A stretch of 64,000 nucleotides of DNA from Podospora pseudocomata. Lineage: Eukaryota; Ascomycota; Sordariomycetes; Sordariales; Podosporaceae. Shown here piece by piece: positions 44,085 to 56,189 of this stretch. The position numbers were made by a program, and so were the translations under genes. Below the pieces are notes generated by a model, which did not search any database, was not told where the DNA came from, and worked only from the letters and a program-made list of their open reading frames with translations. The stretch covers positions 7,688,001 to 7,752,000 of the forward strand of contig NW_026946363.1 of NCBI RefSeq assembly GCF_035222375.1, given 5' to 3'. The stretch's first letter is position 1; each line of letters opens with the position of its first letter.

Positions 44085-46555
44085 TCATCTGTCGGCTCCC
44101 TCGAACCTTCTTAGGCTGCTGCTATCGCTCATCTTCCTCCTCCTGACACTAATCGAAGACAGTGGCGTCCCACTGCCGCTTCCACTAGCACTCGATGGAC
44201 GGGGAGATCGCGCACTGGCCAGTTCCCTATCAATAACCACAATATCGCTCAATACGTCCATCTTTTCCAGCGCATCCATGACCTCCGGTGGTGGCTCCGC
44301 GCTGAAGATATTCTGAATGTCACCATGCGGATTCAGACCCGCAAAGTACTTCCACTTCCGCCACCTGCTGTTGCGGCCCCTTCTGCCACCCCATATCCTG
44401 CGCCGCTCCCAAAGTCCAATCAGCAACAGCAAAGGTGCATTGACCGCTCTGATCACGGCAACGTTGACGTGATGGAAAACTACGGGTCCAACAAACCACT
44501 TGAGCGGCAGCATGATGAGAAGAGCCAAGAGGTTAAACGGCGGGGGGTATGAAAAGATGGCATCCGACTTGACGCCTTGAAAGGTAAGAACAGCCCGGCG
44601 GAACTGGATCTCGGCCGCCTCGTTGGAGATGATCTTGGAGAAGGTGTTGGTCAGGATGGCGACGAGAATGGTGAGGAAGAGAGTGTTGCCCAGAAAGGCA
44701 AAGGTAATGATGAGGGTCGGACCGAGAATGATGTGGAAGTCAGAGGCGCGCTCGATGCCGGTACCATCAAGACCGAACCAAATCCTAACCCATGTCAGTA
44801 CAGCGAAACAAGACACGCAGGACACGCAAGACACGACGAATGATACGTACCACAAGAGCCACTTTGTGATGGTGGCCCATGTCACACTTCCCTCCAGCTT
44901 TTCATCCCCCGTCGTCCTTGCCAGCAGCAAAAGGCCCATCACAAAACCGGCAAAACACCAAATGGCGATAAACGTCAGCCGAGTAAAGTCTCTCATCATG
45001 GCATGCAATGCAATAAACACAATGTTGTCCGGCATCAGCGTAAACGCAATCCTCGTCAGCAACACAGGTGCAGCCGTGCAAAGTACAGGCATGGCGTAGA
45101 ACGCATCGCTACTAATCAACAGCTCCACCGTCCTGACCAGCCCGTACGCCCCATAGATGAACACAAAGGTGATGTCGAGGAAAGACCACAGGTTCTGCGC
45201 GTGCACTTCCCATCCATGTTCCACAATGGCGGCAAACTGCTCTAACACCCACCCCGCGGCAAACACGTTGAAGAGCGTTTCGTACGTGTTGACATGGAGG
45301 CCGGCCAGATGCTTCCCAAACCCATAGTGTGTCACCGTCAGCATGTAAAGGACAAGCAGAACGATAAAGTGCAGGAGCTCGATGCCGTTTCGGATCCGGG
45401 GAACGATCAGGCGATGGTGGTTGAGAATGGCCGCACGACGGGGTTCGTACAAGGAGACTGGATGGTGCTTGTAGTGATCGGGCAAGATGTCGACAAACGA
45501 GAGGGGGGTGTACACGACTATGCCACGGTAGACGGCATCGACGACGCGCTGACAGGCAGGGGAGCCTATGAACAGCTTGGACTCGGAAATGATGGCCAGC
45601 TCGAGACCTGTCAACTTTCGTTCGTGGCCGCCTCGTTCCTGAACAGCCCATTGTGGACGGCGTGCGCGGATGACTTCAGGGGCTGCGTCGCAGGGGTCAA
45701 AGCCGGACACGAGAATGTGGGCCAGCAACAACAGGCCAGATCGACCGGTGTGATCTTCGTGGAAGCGGCGGAGGATGCGGATTGCTAAGAGTTCGCAGAG
45801 GGTGGCACGGGATTCGTTGACAGTTTGTTGAAGAAGCTCGTGGGCGCGGGGACGCAGGAATTGGACACGGTTCGCAAGGAGGGAGTACACGATGGCGGGA
45901 TCATTGGGATTGTACAGCCTGTCCACCAGTGGCCTCACAACCAGTCTGTCCAGCCGTGGAGCCCTCAGCTCCTCGAGCGTGTAGTTGTCATTGACGGCGG
46001 CAATGACGAGCCGGCGAATTCGGTGAATCGTGATATATACGGGCATGGCAGGGTCGGGCCTGGGCAGGAACGAGGCACTCTGACCATGTCCTCCGCTGTT
46101 GTCGCCGCCATCATCTCGACTTGGGCCGCCTCCTCCTTGTCCTCCGCGCGGGACGAGGCGCCTTAGCATAAGCGGCGCCACGGTGTCGTCGTGGTCGTAG
46201 TCGGCGTCAAAGAGGATAGCGGATGCTTCGGGATCGTCGCTGTCGCTCAAGTAAGGGTCGTCACTCAAGCCACCGTCGTTGTTGTCGAGCAGTCTGCGCT
46301 CGGTTCCCAGACCCATTCCGAAGCGCCTTTGCGTGCCTGTGTCACCTGTTGTCAAGATGCATTGGTTTAGTGCTCAGTCGTGGGTGTGGACAGCTCCCAA
46401 GAAAAAAGGGCTCGAGGAGAGCAGTCGAAATACAAGTAAAATGGAAGCCACGATGCGACTGGAAGGAAACAGTGGCAGTGGGCCTAGAGCGGGCTAATTG
46501 TTTGCTGTCCAATGTTCACGACAATCCCATAACGTAATTTACCGTTCGCCGCCAT
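44085..46555 (-). CDS. Yvc1-like vacuolar TRP-type calcium channel, 3 exons (5' end uncertain)
   Basis: About 735 aa in the proposed model: exons 46555-46543, 46345-44851 and 44784-44085; introns 197 and 66 nt. The N-terminal half is cytosolic, acidic at first (DDPYLSDSDDPEA). Six membrane segments follow, from LLHFIVLLVLYMLTVTHYGF to the last, FAFLGNTLFLTILVAILTNTFS, with the pore region around WIWFGLDGTGIERASDFHI. The tail holds an EPPPEVMDALEKMD segment. This matches fungal Yvc1 relatives that release vacuolar Ca2+. The second intron is 22 codons long without a stop, so its retention would keep the frame. The tiny first exon (MAANG) is inferred from a good donor and acceptor; the first internal Met (near 46316) is an alternative start. 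Confidence 0.85.
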
Positions 46556-47584
46556 CTTGGCAAACCCCTGACGGCCAGCCGAGTCATGCGGACGGGCCGT
46601 GCCTTTGATGCCTCCATTCCGGCTACGAGATGCACAAGTAGATGTTGGATGGAGTTTCGTTAATGGAAATTGGAAGTTTGAGGGTTGCTGACTTGGCCGG
46701 GCATTTTTCTTTAGGAATTTTGCAGGAGCGCCAGGCACAATCGACGTCATTTTTTTCGGTTCAGGGCACGTTGGACCTAAACTGCATTCGGCAGGCGCCA
46801 CCAAGTCATCACCACCTCGAGTCACCGCAACAAAATTTGTTTTGGCTCTATGAGTGAAGCGTTTCGGGATACACGCACCGGAATGTTCATAGAGTTGCCA
46901 TTTGTAAAGTATGTCCTTGAATTGATCCATATGTACATAGTAGTAACGACAGTTGGCAGTGAGAGAGTCCTATCTATGCATGTATCCTGCGTTCCCGCCC
47001 ATGGAGGACCATTATCCTGAACAGTTGAAGTCTAGGTACAATGTCCTCCTCTGCGAGTGCCCTACTTGCAATCTCAAATCTATCCTTTCAGCTTTGCACC
47101 CGTCACAAATTCTGTCCTCTAGATATCCTCATATCACCAATTCCTATTTGCTCCTAACATAGTCGCTCACTGAGATGGTCCTAAGTCTCTTTTCAGCTCG
47201 CCTAAAAGACAGACTCATATGGATAAACCCCGACGGAATTTAAGCAACCTGGAATACTACGACAAGTCAGCATCTCATCTCAGTCAGCGATGGCTCCTTA
47301 TCATGAGGTGTACCCCTGAAGTAAGCACTGGCAAGCTGCGGCTGACACTAGCTCACCGTTAGCGAATCCTTTGCCATTGAGCAATAACCCTTTTCAGCTG
47401 TAGTTTTCTCAGTGGCGCGTGGCGTTTAATTACCCGCTGAGCCCTCAAGAAGGTCCACTTCCCACGTTGTTGTTGCTGTGACACCCTTCAAGCGTTTTTC
47501 ATCGCATTTCTGTCGATATCACATGGTCCGGTAGACCACAATCTACCTTTACCTTCGTTCGTTTCAGCAAAGCTCAATCTCAAG
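46556..47584. other. divergent promoter region
   Basis: Upstream region of the channel gene and of the GH128-like gene. Only short chance ORFs were seen. Confidence 0.5.
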
Positions 47585-48661
47585 ATGGGGCGGTTTTCCT
47601 CTATCGCCATTTCGGCACTGTTGCTGTCACCTGTTTTGGGCCAGACAGAATCACCTGCGGCAGTTCCAGTCAAGAAGAACCCCAAACGCGGTCTTGTCTC
47701 CACGCCCAACGAATTCTTCCCCAGAGATGACTTTATCTGGTCCGATCCTTCATCGCCGCTGTCATGGTACTGGAACTTTGCACCCGATGTTACAGAGGCC
47801 TATGCCAACTTCTCTCAATCCGAGTTTGAGTTTGTCCCAAGCATGTGGGGCGCCTACACCCCCAACGGCACAGACACATACTTCTTGGGCAACTTGACCG
47901 AGAAGTTCTCCAAGCGAAAGCCCTCTCACGTTCTCACCTTCAACCTGCCTGACCAGTCTTTCGAATATGGAGGCAGTGAGATGACCCCCGAGATTGCCGC
48001 GAGGACCTGGGTCAACAACATTCTACCGCTCAGGGAAGAACACGGGATCAAAGTCGGCTTCCCGACCGTCTCGGACCCGAGAGGAGGGTGGGTAGATCCT
48101 TTCTTGAAGAACTGCTCCAAGATGAATGATGGACACGGGTGCGAGTTTGACTTTGTGCCACTTCATTCATTCGGCGGTTTCGGGACCTTGAAGGACAACA
48201 TTGGAAAGTGGCAGTCAAAGTATGTGTCGTTGCCCCTACACTAGTAACACGCCGATTAACGCTGAGGCAATAGATTTCCCGAAAAACCTCTTTGGGTTAC
48301 TGAGTATGGCTTCCATGACCAGAACGAGGCCGAAACCCAAAAGTTCTTCAACGAAAGTTTAAAGTACTTGGAAGAGCACCAGGCAGTGGCACGGTACTCG
48401 TGGTTTGGTGCTTTTAGAAAAACAAAGTCGAATGTAGGGGAGGAAATGGCCATGCTGGACCAGCGAGGCAATCTGACAGACATTGGCAACTGGTATCTGG
48501 ACCGCGCCGCTGCTCTCAGGACCCCAGAGGGTGTTTTGGCGGCTGCTTGCACCTTGGAGAACCCATGTGGTGGAAGCGGAGCGGCTGGAAGGGCGAGCTA
48601 TGTGGGTGTGGCTGGAATAGTAATTGGGCTTTTCCAGCTGGGTGTCACTTTCTGGATGTAA
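47585..48661 (+). CDS. GPI-anchored GH128-like cell-wall protein lacking the acid/base glutamate, 2 exons
   Basis: Predicted 340-aa secreted protein; exons 47585-48219 and 48274-48661, intron 54 nt. A signal peptide (MGRFSSIAISALLLSPVLGQ) is followed by the Asl1-like glycosyl hydrolase fold of GH128 (endo-1,3-beta-glucanases): RGLVSTPNEF, WYWNFAPDV, FVPSMWGAY, HVLTFNLPDQS, VPLHSFGGFG and WVTEYGF. The usual FNEPD motif, whose Glu is the acid/base, reads FNLPD here, with Leu121. The nucleophile Glu222 of TEYGF is kept. The C-terminus (NPCGGSGAAGRASYVGVAGI then a hydrophobic tail) fits GPI attachment. It could bind beta-1,3-glucan without cutting it, or use another residue. Confidence 0.87.
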
Positions 48662-48765
48662 GCAATGCAGGGTAACCACGGGCAAGCTTTCCTAGTCGTT
48701 TATAAGAATTGATAACTAAAGCTGGAAAACGACCATGGACAACGTTGTTTAAACCGCCCAGAGGT

Positions 48766-49503
48766 TCACCAGGGCACATTTCTGCCAGAGTGATGAAAAT
48801 ACTCCCCATTGTTTGACTCCTTTAGGTCGTGCAGAATCTTGAGCATATTGCCAACGCTCTCACTGGGCTCGTATATGGCATTTTTCCCGCCCATGTCCGT
48901 CTTCACCCAGCCCGGATCCACCAGTGCCACAACTGCCCCTGGGAGGTGCGATTTGATGTCCTCTGCTTGGTGGACGGCAAGCATGTTGAGAGCAGCCTTG
49001 CTGATGGAGTAGCCTGCACTCTGTCGTGGCTTGTGGTCAAGACTCACAGCCATGCTTCCCAAACCCGAAGAGATGTGGAAGATTCTCACTTTTGGCGATA
49101 GCAGTTTGGCCGTGAGCAATGCCGAAGTAAGGAGAGCCGGACCGAGAACGTTGGCGGTGATCATTTGATGGACAACATCAGGCTCAAGGTTCAACGAGTT
49201 CATCTCTGGTTTGAGGTTCAGAGCGGCATTGTGAATCAAGAAGTCTACTTTTTGGTCCGCCAAAATCTTTTGCTTTCCCAACGTTTCTACAAACCGGTTG
49301 ATCGACTCTGCTGAGGAAATATCGCAGTCCAGTATGATGGCATTGTGATTCTTGGATTCCTCGATCACGGACTGCAAATTGCCGACATCGGAGGTGGGGG
49401 AGCGGACACAAGCGACAACGATGTTGGTGTGGTCTTGTGACAGTTGGCGGATGAATTCCAACCCAATACCGCGGTTTGTTCCGGTGACGACGTAGACTGA
49501 CAT
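48766..49503 (-). CDS. short-chain dehydrogenase/reductase (SDR)
   Basis: Intronless 245-aa classical SDR. The cofactor motif VVTGTNRGIGLEF is at residues 4-16, DCDISSA near 60, the NAA motif in LIHNAAL near 90, the catalytic Ser in HISSGLGS and the YSISK (Tyr-x3-Lys) near 165. The following VDPGWVKTDMGG is the usual loop closing over the nicotinamide. The start ATG at 49503 was chosen because the coenzyme strand begins right after it (MSVYVVTG); the ORF opens 20 codons earlier without similarity. Substrate unknown. It resembles the C-factor/sniffer-like branch. It converges with the GH128-like gene, 104 bases apart. Confidence 0.92.
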   Translation of the reverse strand: MSVYVVTGTNRGIGLEFIRQLSQDHTNIVVACVRSPTSDVGNLQSVIEESKNHNAIILDCDISSAESINRFVETLGKQKILADQKVDFLIHNAALNLKPEMNSLNLEPDVVHQMITANVLGPALLTSALLTAKLLSPKVRIFHISSGLGSMAVSLDHKPRQSAGYSISKAALNMLAVHQAEDIKSHLPGAVVALVDPGWVKTDMGGKNAIYEPSESVGNMLKILHDLKESNNGEYFHHSGRNVPW

Positions 49504-49968
49504 CTTGGTTCGGAGTCGGGTTGTGAATTTAAACGGTTCTGGGGAAATGGGACAGAACCACAAGGACCCTGGAACAATGCGGAGGGGAAAACATGTATAG
49601 ATATACCCGGAGCGCTGGGCTCAGTGCCCTGGAAATTGCTCAAGGGCCCCCACGGATGGTACTTTATCTTATCTGACGTCACGAATTTGGCTGAATACTC
49701 CTTAAAAAGTAATGTACACTAGGCCGATTGCTGTTGTTATTATTCGTTGTGGCAATACTTCAAAACTCTTGTAGCCCAGGCATCATTCCGGTGTATTGCA
49801 TTCTTGTGTTTATCGTGTCCAGTTCCCATCTGGAACTTCAATTCACATGCCGCAATTGCTTGTATCCTGACTTGCATCCACCTCCAATAGGCCATTCTCA
49901 TCCGCACTACGTTGCTTACTCGTGTTGCCGTAAAGTGAATCAATGCTGAAACGTGCTCTCCAGACTCT
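49504..49968. other. intergenic stretch
   Basis: Promoter of the SDR gene and 3' flank of the PNPOx-like gene. No gene seen. Confidence 0.45.
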
Positions 49969-50782
49969 TCAAAAGCTCGCCAAACACGGCTGCAAAAATA
50001 CGGTGGCGAAGGAGGCAATAACCGCCACAAGGGCAAGATGCAGTACTCCAAACGACAGCTGCTTCCGTGTCCTCTGCCCTCCATGTGTGGCGCCAGCACC
50101 TACCATCTTGGTGAGAGGTACAATCCCGTCTTCCTTGGCTGTCTTTCTGGCAATGTCTAAGCCTGGCAAACCATCTACACTTTCCGAATTCTTGAGCGCC
50201 CAGTACCTTTTTTTCGTCAGAAATACTTTAAAACGGTTACGGAAAGAGGTACGCTTACTTCTCTATGCTCTCCTTGGAATCTCCCTTGTCAAACCTGTCG
50301 GCCTTCCTCGCAAAGAATTCGTTCAAGGTTGTTCGCCAATCTTTGAATTCGAAATAAGGGACAGAGAAGCCACAACTGCTCCCAACCTGGTGCACATGGA
50401 CAAGAATTATGCTTCTTGCTCCGGGAAGGAGCCTGACCTCGTGCTTTTTGACAAAAGTATTGAAGGAGTCTGTTCCATTTTCGAGCACTGTGCCGTGGCC
50501 GAACAGGCGGACGATGCGTGGTGGCCCTTCAAATGCGTTGAACATGACGGTTATCCGTCCGTTATTCTTTTCGTACAGATGAGATATGGTCTCATTGCCG
50601 GAACCACTGAGATCGAGGTACCAGAAAGTCTTGGTGTCGAGGATGCCGAAATAGGGGCCGCCTTTAGGAGATATGTTGACATGTCCTTCCGGCGACAGAG
50701 GGGCGGTGGCCACCCAAAACACTTTTTGGGCCAGTATCCATTTGACAAGCGACTCGGGAATTGTTTCGTAAAACTGCCCCAT
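49969..50782 (-). CDS. pyridoxamine-phosphate-oxidase-like flavin-binding protein with C-terminal membrane helix, 2 exons
   Basis: Predicted 253 codons in total from ATG at 50791 or 245 from the preferred ATG at 50782. Exons 50782-50259 and 50206-49969, intron 52 nt. The N-terminal 130 residues form a split-barrel FMN-binding domain (FWVATAPLSPEGHVNISPKGG, then FWYLDLSGSGNETISHL and RIVRLFGHGTVLE). The middle matches fungal relatives (SSCGFSVPYFEF, then YWALKNSESVDGLPGLD across the splice). The last 25 residues (LHLALVAVIASFATVFLQP) are a hydrophobic helix at the very end, as in a tail-anchored protein. MGQFYETIPE was taken as the start because the domain normally begins there. Function unknown. 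Confidence 0.85.
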
Positions 50783-51383
50783 TGTGAACATGCAATGTGA
50801 TGACAAGGATATAGAACGGCAAAGGTGGAAACCAAACGGTGGGCACGGCTGACCACAGGTGTTCCTGATCGAGGGGCCGTAAATCAGGTAATTTACCAGC
50901 GGCGGTAAGTTAGAGGGACCGTGGTGCTATAAGAGTTTGAATAAGCGCGCATAGAATGAAGATAAAACAACCATTACAGAGCTGGAATAATATGATCGGA
51001 TAGCGGGAGCTGTTTGGACATTGATAGCGATCAATCACATTGCGACATCGCAGGCAGACATGCCCTGTAGTAAGACGGAGCAACCTGGAAGGCCTGCCCA
51101 AGTGCAACCCAATAATAGGCCGCTAAGAGCCGCCCGCCCACATTGTCCTGGACCACTGGGTACAACGTCATCACTCAGCCCTAACCCTGGGCGTTATGGT
51201 CTCGTCCCAATCAGAGAATGGCTATCGATAAGGCGGGTGATGGGAGCGGGGTTGCGCTGCGTACCACTTTGACATCTGCCCAACGACACAAACAGTGATA
51301 ACCCGATCTCGAAACGACAGCAAAAGTCATAACCTTTCAGCATCTCATCAAGCATCTTTACCTGCTTCAAGACTCGGGCCGCG
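50783..51383. other. divergent promoter region
   Basis: Upstream region of the PNPOx-like and the zinc-finger genes. No gene seen. Confidence 0.5.
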
Positions 51384-53928
51384 ATGAAGAGCTTTCTCCT
51401 CGGCCTGGCCGGCAAGCCATCACCGGAACCAGAGCCTGCCCGAACAGCGCAAGCTCCCGCTCTCAAAAGTGGGACTGACCTGGCCGATTCGATCACCGAA
51501 GGCATCAAAAAGCTTTCCACATCAGACCGGCAAAATGATTCTCCAAACGAGCCGGCAGCTAGCAATAGCCAAGATGAAGCCGCAAAAACAAGGACGGCCT
51601 CACCAGACGACCGGGAGGATTGGAGCTCGGGTGACGAGACGGTCGTCGAGCAGACAGTTGCACATCCCAAGCAGGACATGATTGACCACATCATGAAGAG
51701 CTTGTGTACTTCCCTCGACACCAAAATCACTGAGTTGACTCAGTTCGCCAGTCTCGCCAAAACTGAGAAGGCATTCAGTGTCACCGACTTGCCAGCAGCT
51801 CCCAAGAAGGGAAAGACACCTACGGCGGACAAGCCTCGAGAGCAGCAGGAAGGCAAAGAGACTCTGAAGGAGGAAAAGAAGAGCACCGAGGAGGAGGAAG
51901 TACCCAAGCCTATGAAGCTCTCTGACCTGTCTAAATCGAAGAAGCCAACCTCAACGTCTGCAGCTCCTCCTCCACCTCCTGCCCCAGCCCCCGGTGCTGA
52001 GCCTGAACAAGACTTTGCCTCGCTCATGCTAACTGCCAAATCTCAACCCTCTGCGGCCTCACCTAGTTTCCCGGCCACCTCTTTTGGCGCATTGCAGTTG
52101 GCGAGCATGCCGTTTATGGCCTCGGTCATGACAAATTTCCCTCAAATCGAACCTTCATCTACTCAGCGGCCTTCCCAAAGCTTTTCTCGTTCCATCAGAC
52201 CGACGCAAACGCCAGCACCATATATCGCACCCGCCCCAAGCTTGCCTCTATCTCCGGCCCCTTCGCCGCCAGCAGGGGATCACCCATCACCACCATCCTC
52301 TGCAAAAAGGAATGCCAAGCGATCATTGGATGACGAGCTGCAAGGGCCAACAGCAGCTGATTTGCAGCCTCACTTTGGCCATGAAGAGGTCTATTCACGC
52401 AGAATTTCGGGTATTTCGGCTCCTTTTGGGTTTGGCCGTCCCAGTCCGAGAGCGCCCACTGTATCCTCACAGATGCCACAGTCGCGACAACTTCATACGG
52501 CTCCGCAACCTCGCGCACCCAACTTCCCACCAGGGCCGCCTGCTGCGTCTAGATCGATCCCGAGTGTCGACTCTTTCTTTAACGCCCCTCAACTTCCGAG
52601 AGATTCGTTTATTCCAGAGCAAGAATTATCTCCCAAAACGGTAGGTGATGTTGCTACGCATGCTACTGCAAGGCGGCATCTCAGTGAAGCCGAGGTGGAG
52701 CCACCCGAAGACCACGACGGGAGACGCAAAAAGGCACGGCGAGCCACGTCTGATAGCCCCGCCGGGCTGATGAGAAGCGGAAACAAGTTTGCCTGTCCCT
52801 ACTTCAAGCGGAACCCTCGCAAATATCAGAAATGGACGTCTTGCCCGGGCCCGGGATGGGAGGAAGTTCATCGAGTCAAGTATGTAGTTTCCTCGACGTC
52901 GATCTCGTGGTGTCTTTTATTAACCAGACAGCAGGACTCATCTTTACAGACGACACAGGCTCCCAATCCAGTGTCCTCGTTGTTGGGACACCTTTGAGGA
53001 AGATACTATTCTTCAAAACCATCTCCAACAGGACCCGCCGTGCACCATGCAGCAAAACAGGATTCCACACGAAGGCTTCACCAAGGATCAGGAAAAGAAA
53101 TTACGAAGCCGCAAAAAGGCCCAGCCAAACATGACGGATGAAGATAAATGGGTTGAGATCTACATGATCCTGTTTCCAGACGATGATCCGGACTCTGTCC
53201 CCACACCATGTCTGTGAACCCCCTCGACCAAACTCCGCGCCGAGTTCTCGCGCTGACAAGTCACAGACTACGATGACCAGGACGACGATAACGCTACCCC
53301 TGCCTCGGGCTTGGGTTCTGGTTCGAGCGATCTGGAGGATTATGCAACGTTTCTCAGAAGAGAAATGCCAACTCTTGTTCGTCGTGAGCTCGAGGTGCTC
53401 TTTCAAAGCGAATCCCGAGATGTTGAGGACAGACTTCGATCCAAGGTGGAAGACATCATGGTCGGTCTCCAACCAAAGCTAATGAGCCTTTACCGCCAAA
53501 GCCAAATGCCACTCAGCGAATATGGTCCGCCGCAGGACATTCCTCAATTGCAAATCCCGGCAGATCAACCAGCGCAGTGGGATACTTTGAGCAGCAGCGA
53601 TCTCGCCACCCCTGCCATGTCGACTGGCACCGGAACAAGCATTGACCTGGGCACAGGGATGCATCCGACGTCCCCATATCAGCAAATGGCCGGCGGGGAG
53701 GGATTTGATTCTACCAATCTCGACTACAGCTCATTAGCAGGTCTCGAGTGGGATGGAAACCAGCTGCACTCCAGCACTGGCTATCAGTTTCAACAGCAGG
53801 CCCAGAACCTGAATTGGGATCAAGAGTTCAACAAGTTGCTCAGCCCTGTGGTGTATGCTCCGCTTAGTGGAGAACTCAATTTTGCCACTGGGTTTCAGGG
53901 AAACTTTCAAGGTTCATACCAGGGGTAA
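51384..53928 (+). CDS. large disordered fungal protein with a central C2H2-like zinc-binding region, 3 exons
   Basis: Predicted 810-aa protein; exons 51384-52879, 52935-53209 and 53267-53928, introns 55 and 57 nt. Residues 1-460 are low-complexity and rich in Pro, Ser, Lys and Glu. The conserved core (about 475-540) reads FACPYFKRNPRKY, WTSCPGPGWEEVHRVKTHLYRRH and IQCPRCWDTFEEDTIL, then NHLQQDPPC. This gives two degenerate zinc knuckles (C, C, H, H and C-x2-C, H, C). The first intron interrupts this core exactly at HRVK; the chosen acceptor restores THLYRRHRLP. The C-terminal part has an acidic block, a helix with RREMPTLVRRELEVLF and a Gln/Ser-rich tail. Proteins with this core are common in Pezizomycotina; the role is unknown, and binding nucleic acid is an inference. 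Confidence 0.85.
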
Positions 53929-54296
53929 GGGGGTTGAAAACATGACCGGAAAACTTTGGGTCAATGGTTATGAGTTATGATAGCCTTTCTGTATTTTTGT
54001 CTGGTGATGAATGATCAGTAGCTGAAGAAATACAACAGCGTACATTTCCTATTTGAGTAGCTCGGGGTCGCATTGCCAGTGTCTTGTTGGTAGCGAAATA
54101 GCCGCCGGATATACTACCTTGCCTTGGTGCCGCGTGAAGCATTCAGCTAGCACAAGGTTGATATTTGTGTCTAGCAATGCTCCCGCTGTGGAACCACTAT
54201 GGACAGATTGCACTTCTGATATTTGATAATAATGTCCTATCCAGCCGCTCGTGTCTTCGTGTCTATTGAATTTCACCTGACATCAAGCAAGTCACA
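53929..54296. other. intergenic stretch
   Basis: 3' flank of the zinc-finger gene and promoter of the SET gene. No gene seen. Confidence 0.45.
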
Positions 54297-55664
54297 ATGG
54301 CACTTTCAAGCATCTTATCTCTTGTCCTTCTAGCATCGGCAGGCAAGGCGAAACAAACAACAGCAACTGGGTTTCCCTCTGCAAAACAGCAATGTCCTCA
54401 TCATCCAGCAGGCCGCTTGGAAACAGCTGCGCTGCTACCGGTTTGTCCCCTTCCAGGGCACATTGGCGTCCTGTCCGATGAAAGCTCCAATGCCATCGCG
54501 TGGGACTACCCACCCAAGTGCATTTCACCTCCAGCAAAAGACAATACAACCGTCCCAAGAATCGACTGCCTGTTCACTTCGACCACCTTTCGCAATGGCC
54601 ATGGCATCAGCTTGGTTTCTTCCACACTGACAACATCTCATATTGTCGGTGTTGGCTCATTTGATGATGAGGCCCCTCCGCTTGGGGTGCAGCGCCGCGA
54701 GAATCTCGGTCCTGCCTACGAGATTGTCCCGGTGGAAGGAAAAGGGTTGGGTGTTGTTGCTAAGCGCAAGATCAAGCGTGGAGAGATTGTCATGTCTGAC
54801 TACCCTTCACTACTTATTGGGACAGGCTTCTTGGGCACCGCACAGCCCCATCATAGGAGACGGATGCTCAAGCAAGCCATCAACCAGCTTCCCGATAAAT
54901 TGAGGTCCAAGGTCAGGGGTTTGTCGAGAGGAGCAGAAAAGTACGAGGTGGACGCCATCTTGGGACCGAATGCCAATACGGTCATGATTGGAGAGCAAGA
55001 CGGGGAGCAAATGCATGTCGGCCTGTTTGCTGAGGCTGCGAGGATAAACCATGGCTGCAGACCAAACGTTCACTCGAGGTTCTCAGAGAGGAGGTTGACA
55101 ATGGAGATCATGGCCCATGTAGCCATCGAGCCGGGAGAGGAGATCTTGATGAGCTGTAAGTGCTGGACTATAGGGTATCCAACACACATGCATATTGCTA
55201 ACTGATATGTGATAGATGTGCCCATCACAACTGTCCGTGATGAAAGACGAAAGTATCTCAAAGACCATTGGGGATTTGACTGCAAGTGTCAACTGTGTAC
55301 TGGTACGAAGAATGAGATTGAGGAGTCAGAGTTCTATCGACGCCGCCAAAAGAGTCTCAAGGAGAGTATTGAGAGCGCGCGTGCCGAAGGGTTCTTCAAG
55401 GATGCCATTGTCATGAGTGGCGAGTGGCATGAGTTTAGCGAGTGGGACATGGTTCCCCCCCTTGCGCCTGAGTATCATGATAGCCTGGCAAACTTGCATT
55501 ACGCAAATGGGGATTTGTTCAATGCGACAAGATATGCGAGGATGGCATATGATGGGTGGGTGAGGTTTGGCAGTGTGGATGATGAAAAGTTGGAGCATTC
55601 GAGAACGGTGCTGGCAAAGATTGAAAAGGAGTTTGAGAAGAGTTTGAAGTTTGAGAAGGACTAA
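54297..55664 (+). CDS. SET-domain protein with predicted signal peptide, 2 exons
   Basis: Predicted 435-aa protein; exons 54297-55155 and 55216-55664, intron 60 nt. The N-terminus (MALSSILSLVLLASAGKAKQ) looks like a signal peptide. A Cys-containing region to about residue 140 follows (CPHHPAGRLETAALLPVCPL). The SET domain runs from about 143 (YEIVPVEGKGLGVVAKRKI) to 300, with the catalytic INHGCRPNVHSRF, the closing GEEILMSYV formed across the splice, and a post-SET CxCxxC-type cluster (DCKCQLC). The C-terminal helices (about 330-430) resemble the SMYD/SET5-like tail. It belongs to the group of fungal SET proteins with unknown substrates. A secreted or ER-lumen lysine methyltransferase would be unusual. 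Confidence 0.88.
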
Positions 55665-56189
55665 CAACCAGGCGTGTATATTCTTTGGTTGAGATGTAAA
55701 ATTTCATTCTTCTTGTCTGTTTGTTGATCACCGGAGCCAAAAGTCGTCGCCGAAAGAGAACCACAAAGCCCAGCCACACAGTTTGGTTGTCCACCGCATC
55801 GGCTTATTACAGGAATACCTGTGTCGATCGTCACATTTGTAAATATACCTTCCTAATAGACAAATCCCATGCATCGGTTCCGGCACCGGAGGCACGGGAC
55901 AGATGCAAGAGGGGTTACATTGGTAGCTCAGCTCTACTTTACGTGTATCGAAAGTGACAGAGGCAACCATTGTGTACAACCCTCATGATTCTACAAATAG
56001 CTTATGGCCTATGCTGGCTTGGTATGTGTCCTGCCATTGTTGCAATCAGCTTACAAGATCATGCTGTAAGCCACGGGGTACTTGGGGAATGGTCCTAACG
56101 CCATGTATAAGGAGCTGATGCACAGGGCTAATTTGTCACAGCATCTCACAACCTGGAAATCAGTGCAGAGCCGACTTGAAGATTTCAGC
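55665..56189. other. intergenic stretch
   Basis: 3' flank of the SET gene and promoter of the BBE-like oxidase. An in-frame extension of the oxidase ORF starts at 56082 but is not needed. No other gene seen. Confidence 0.45.
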
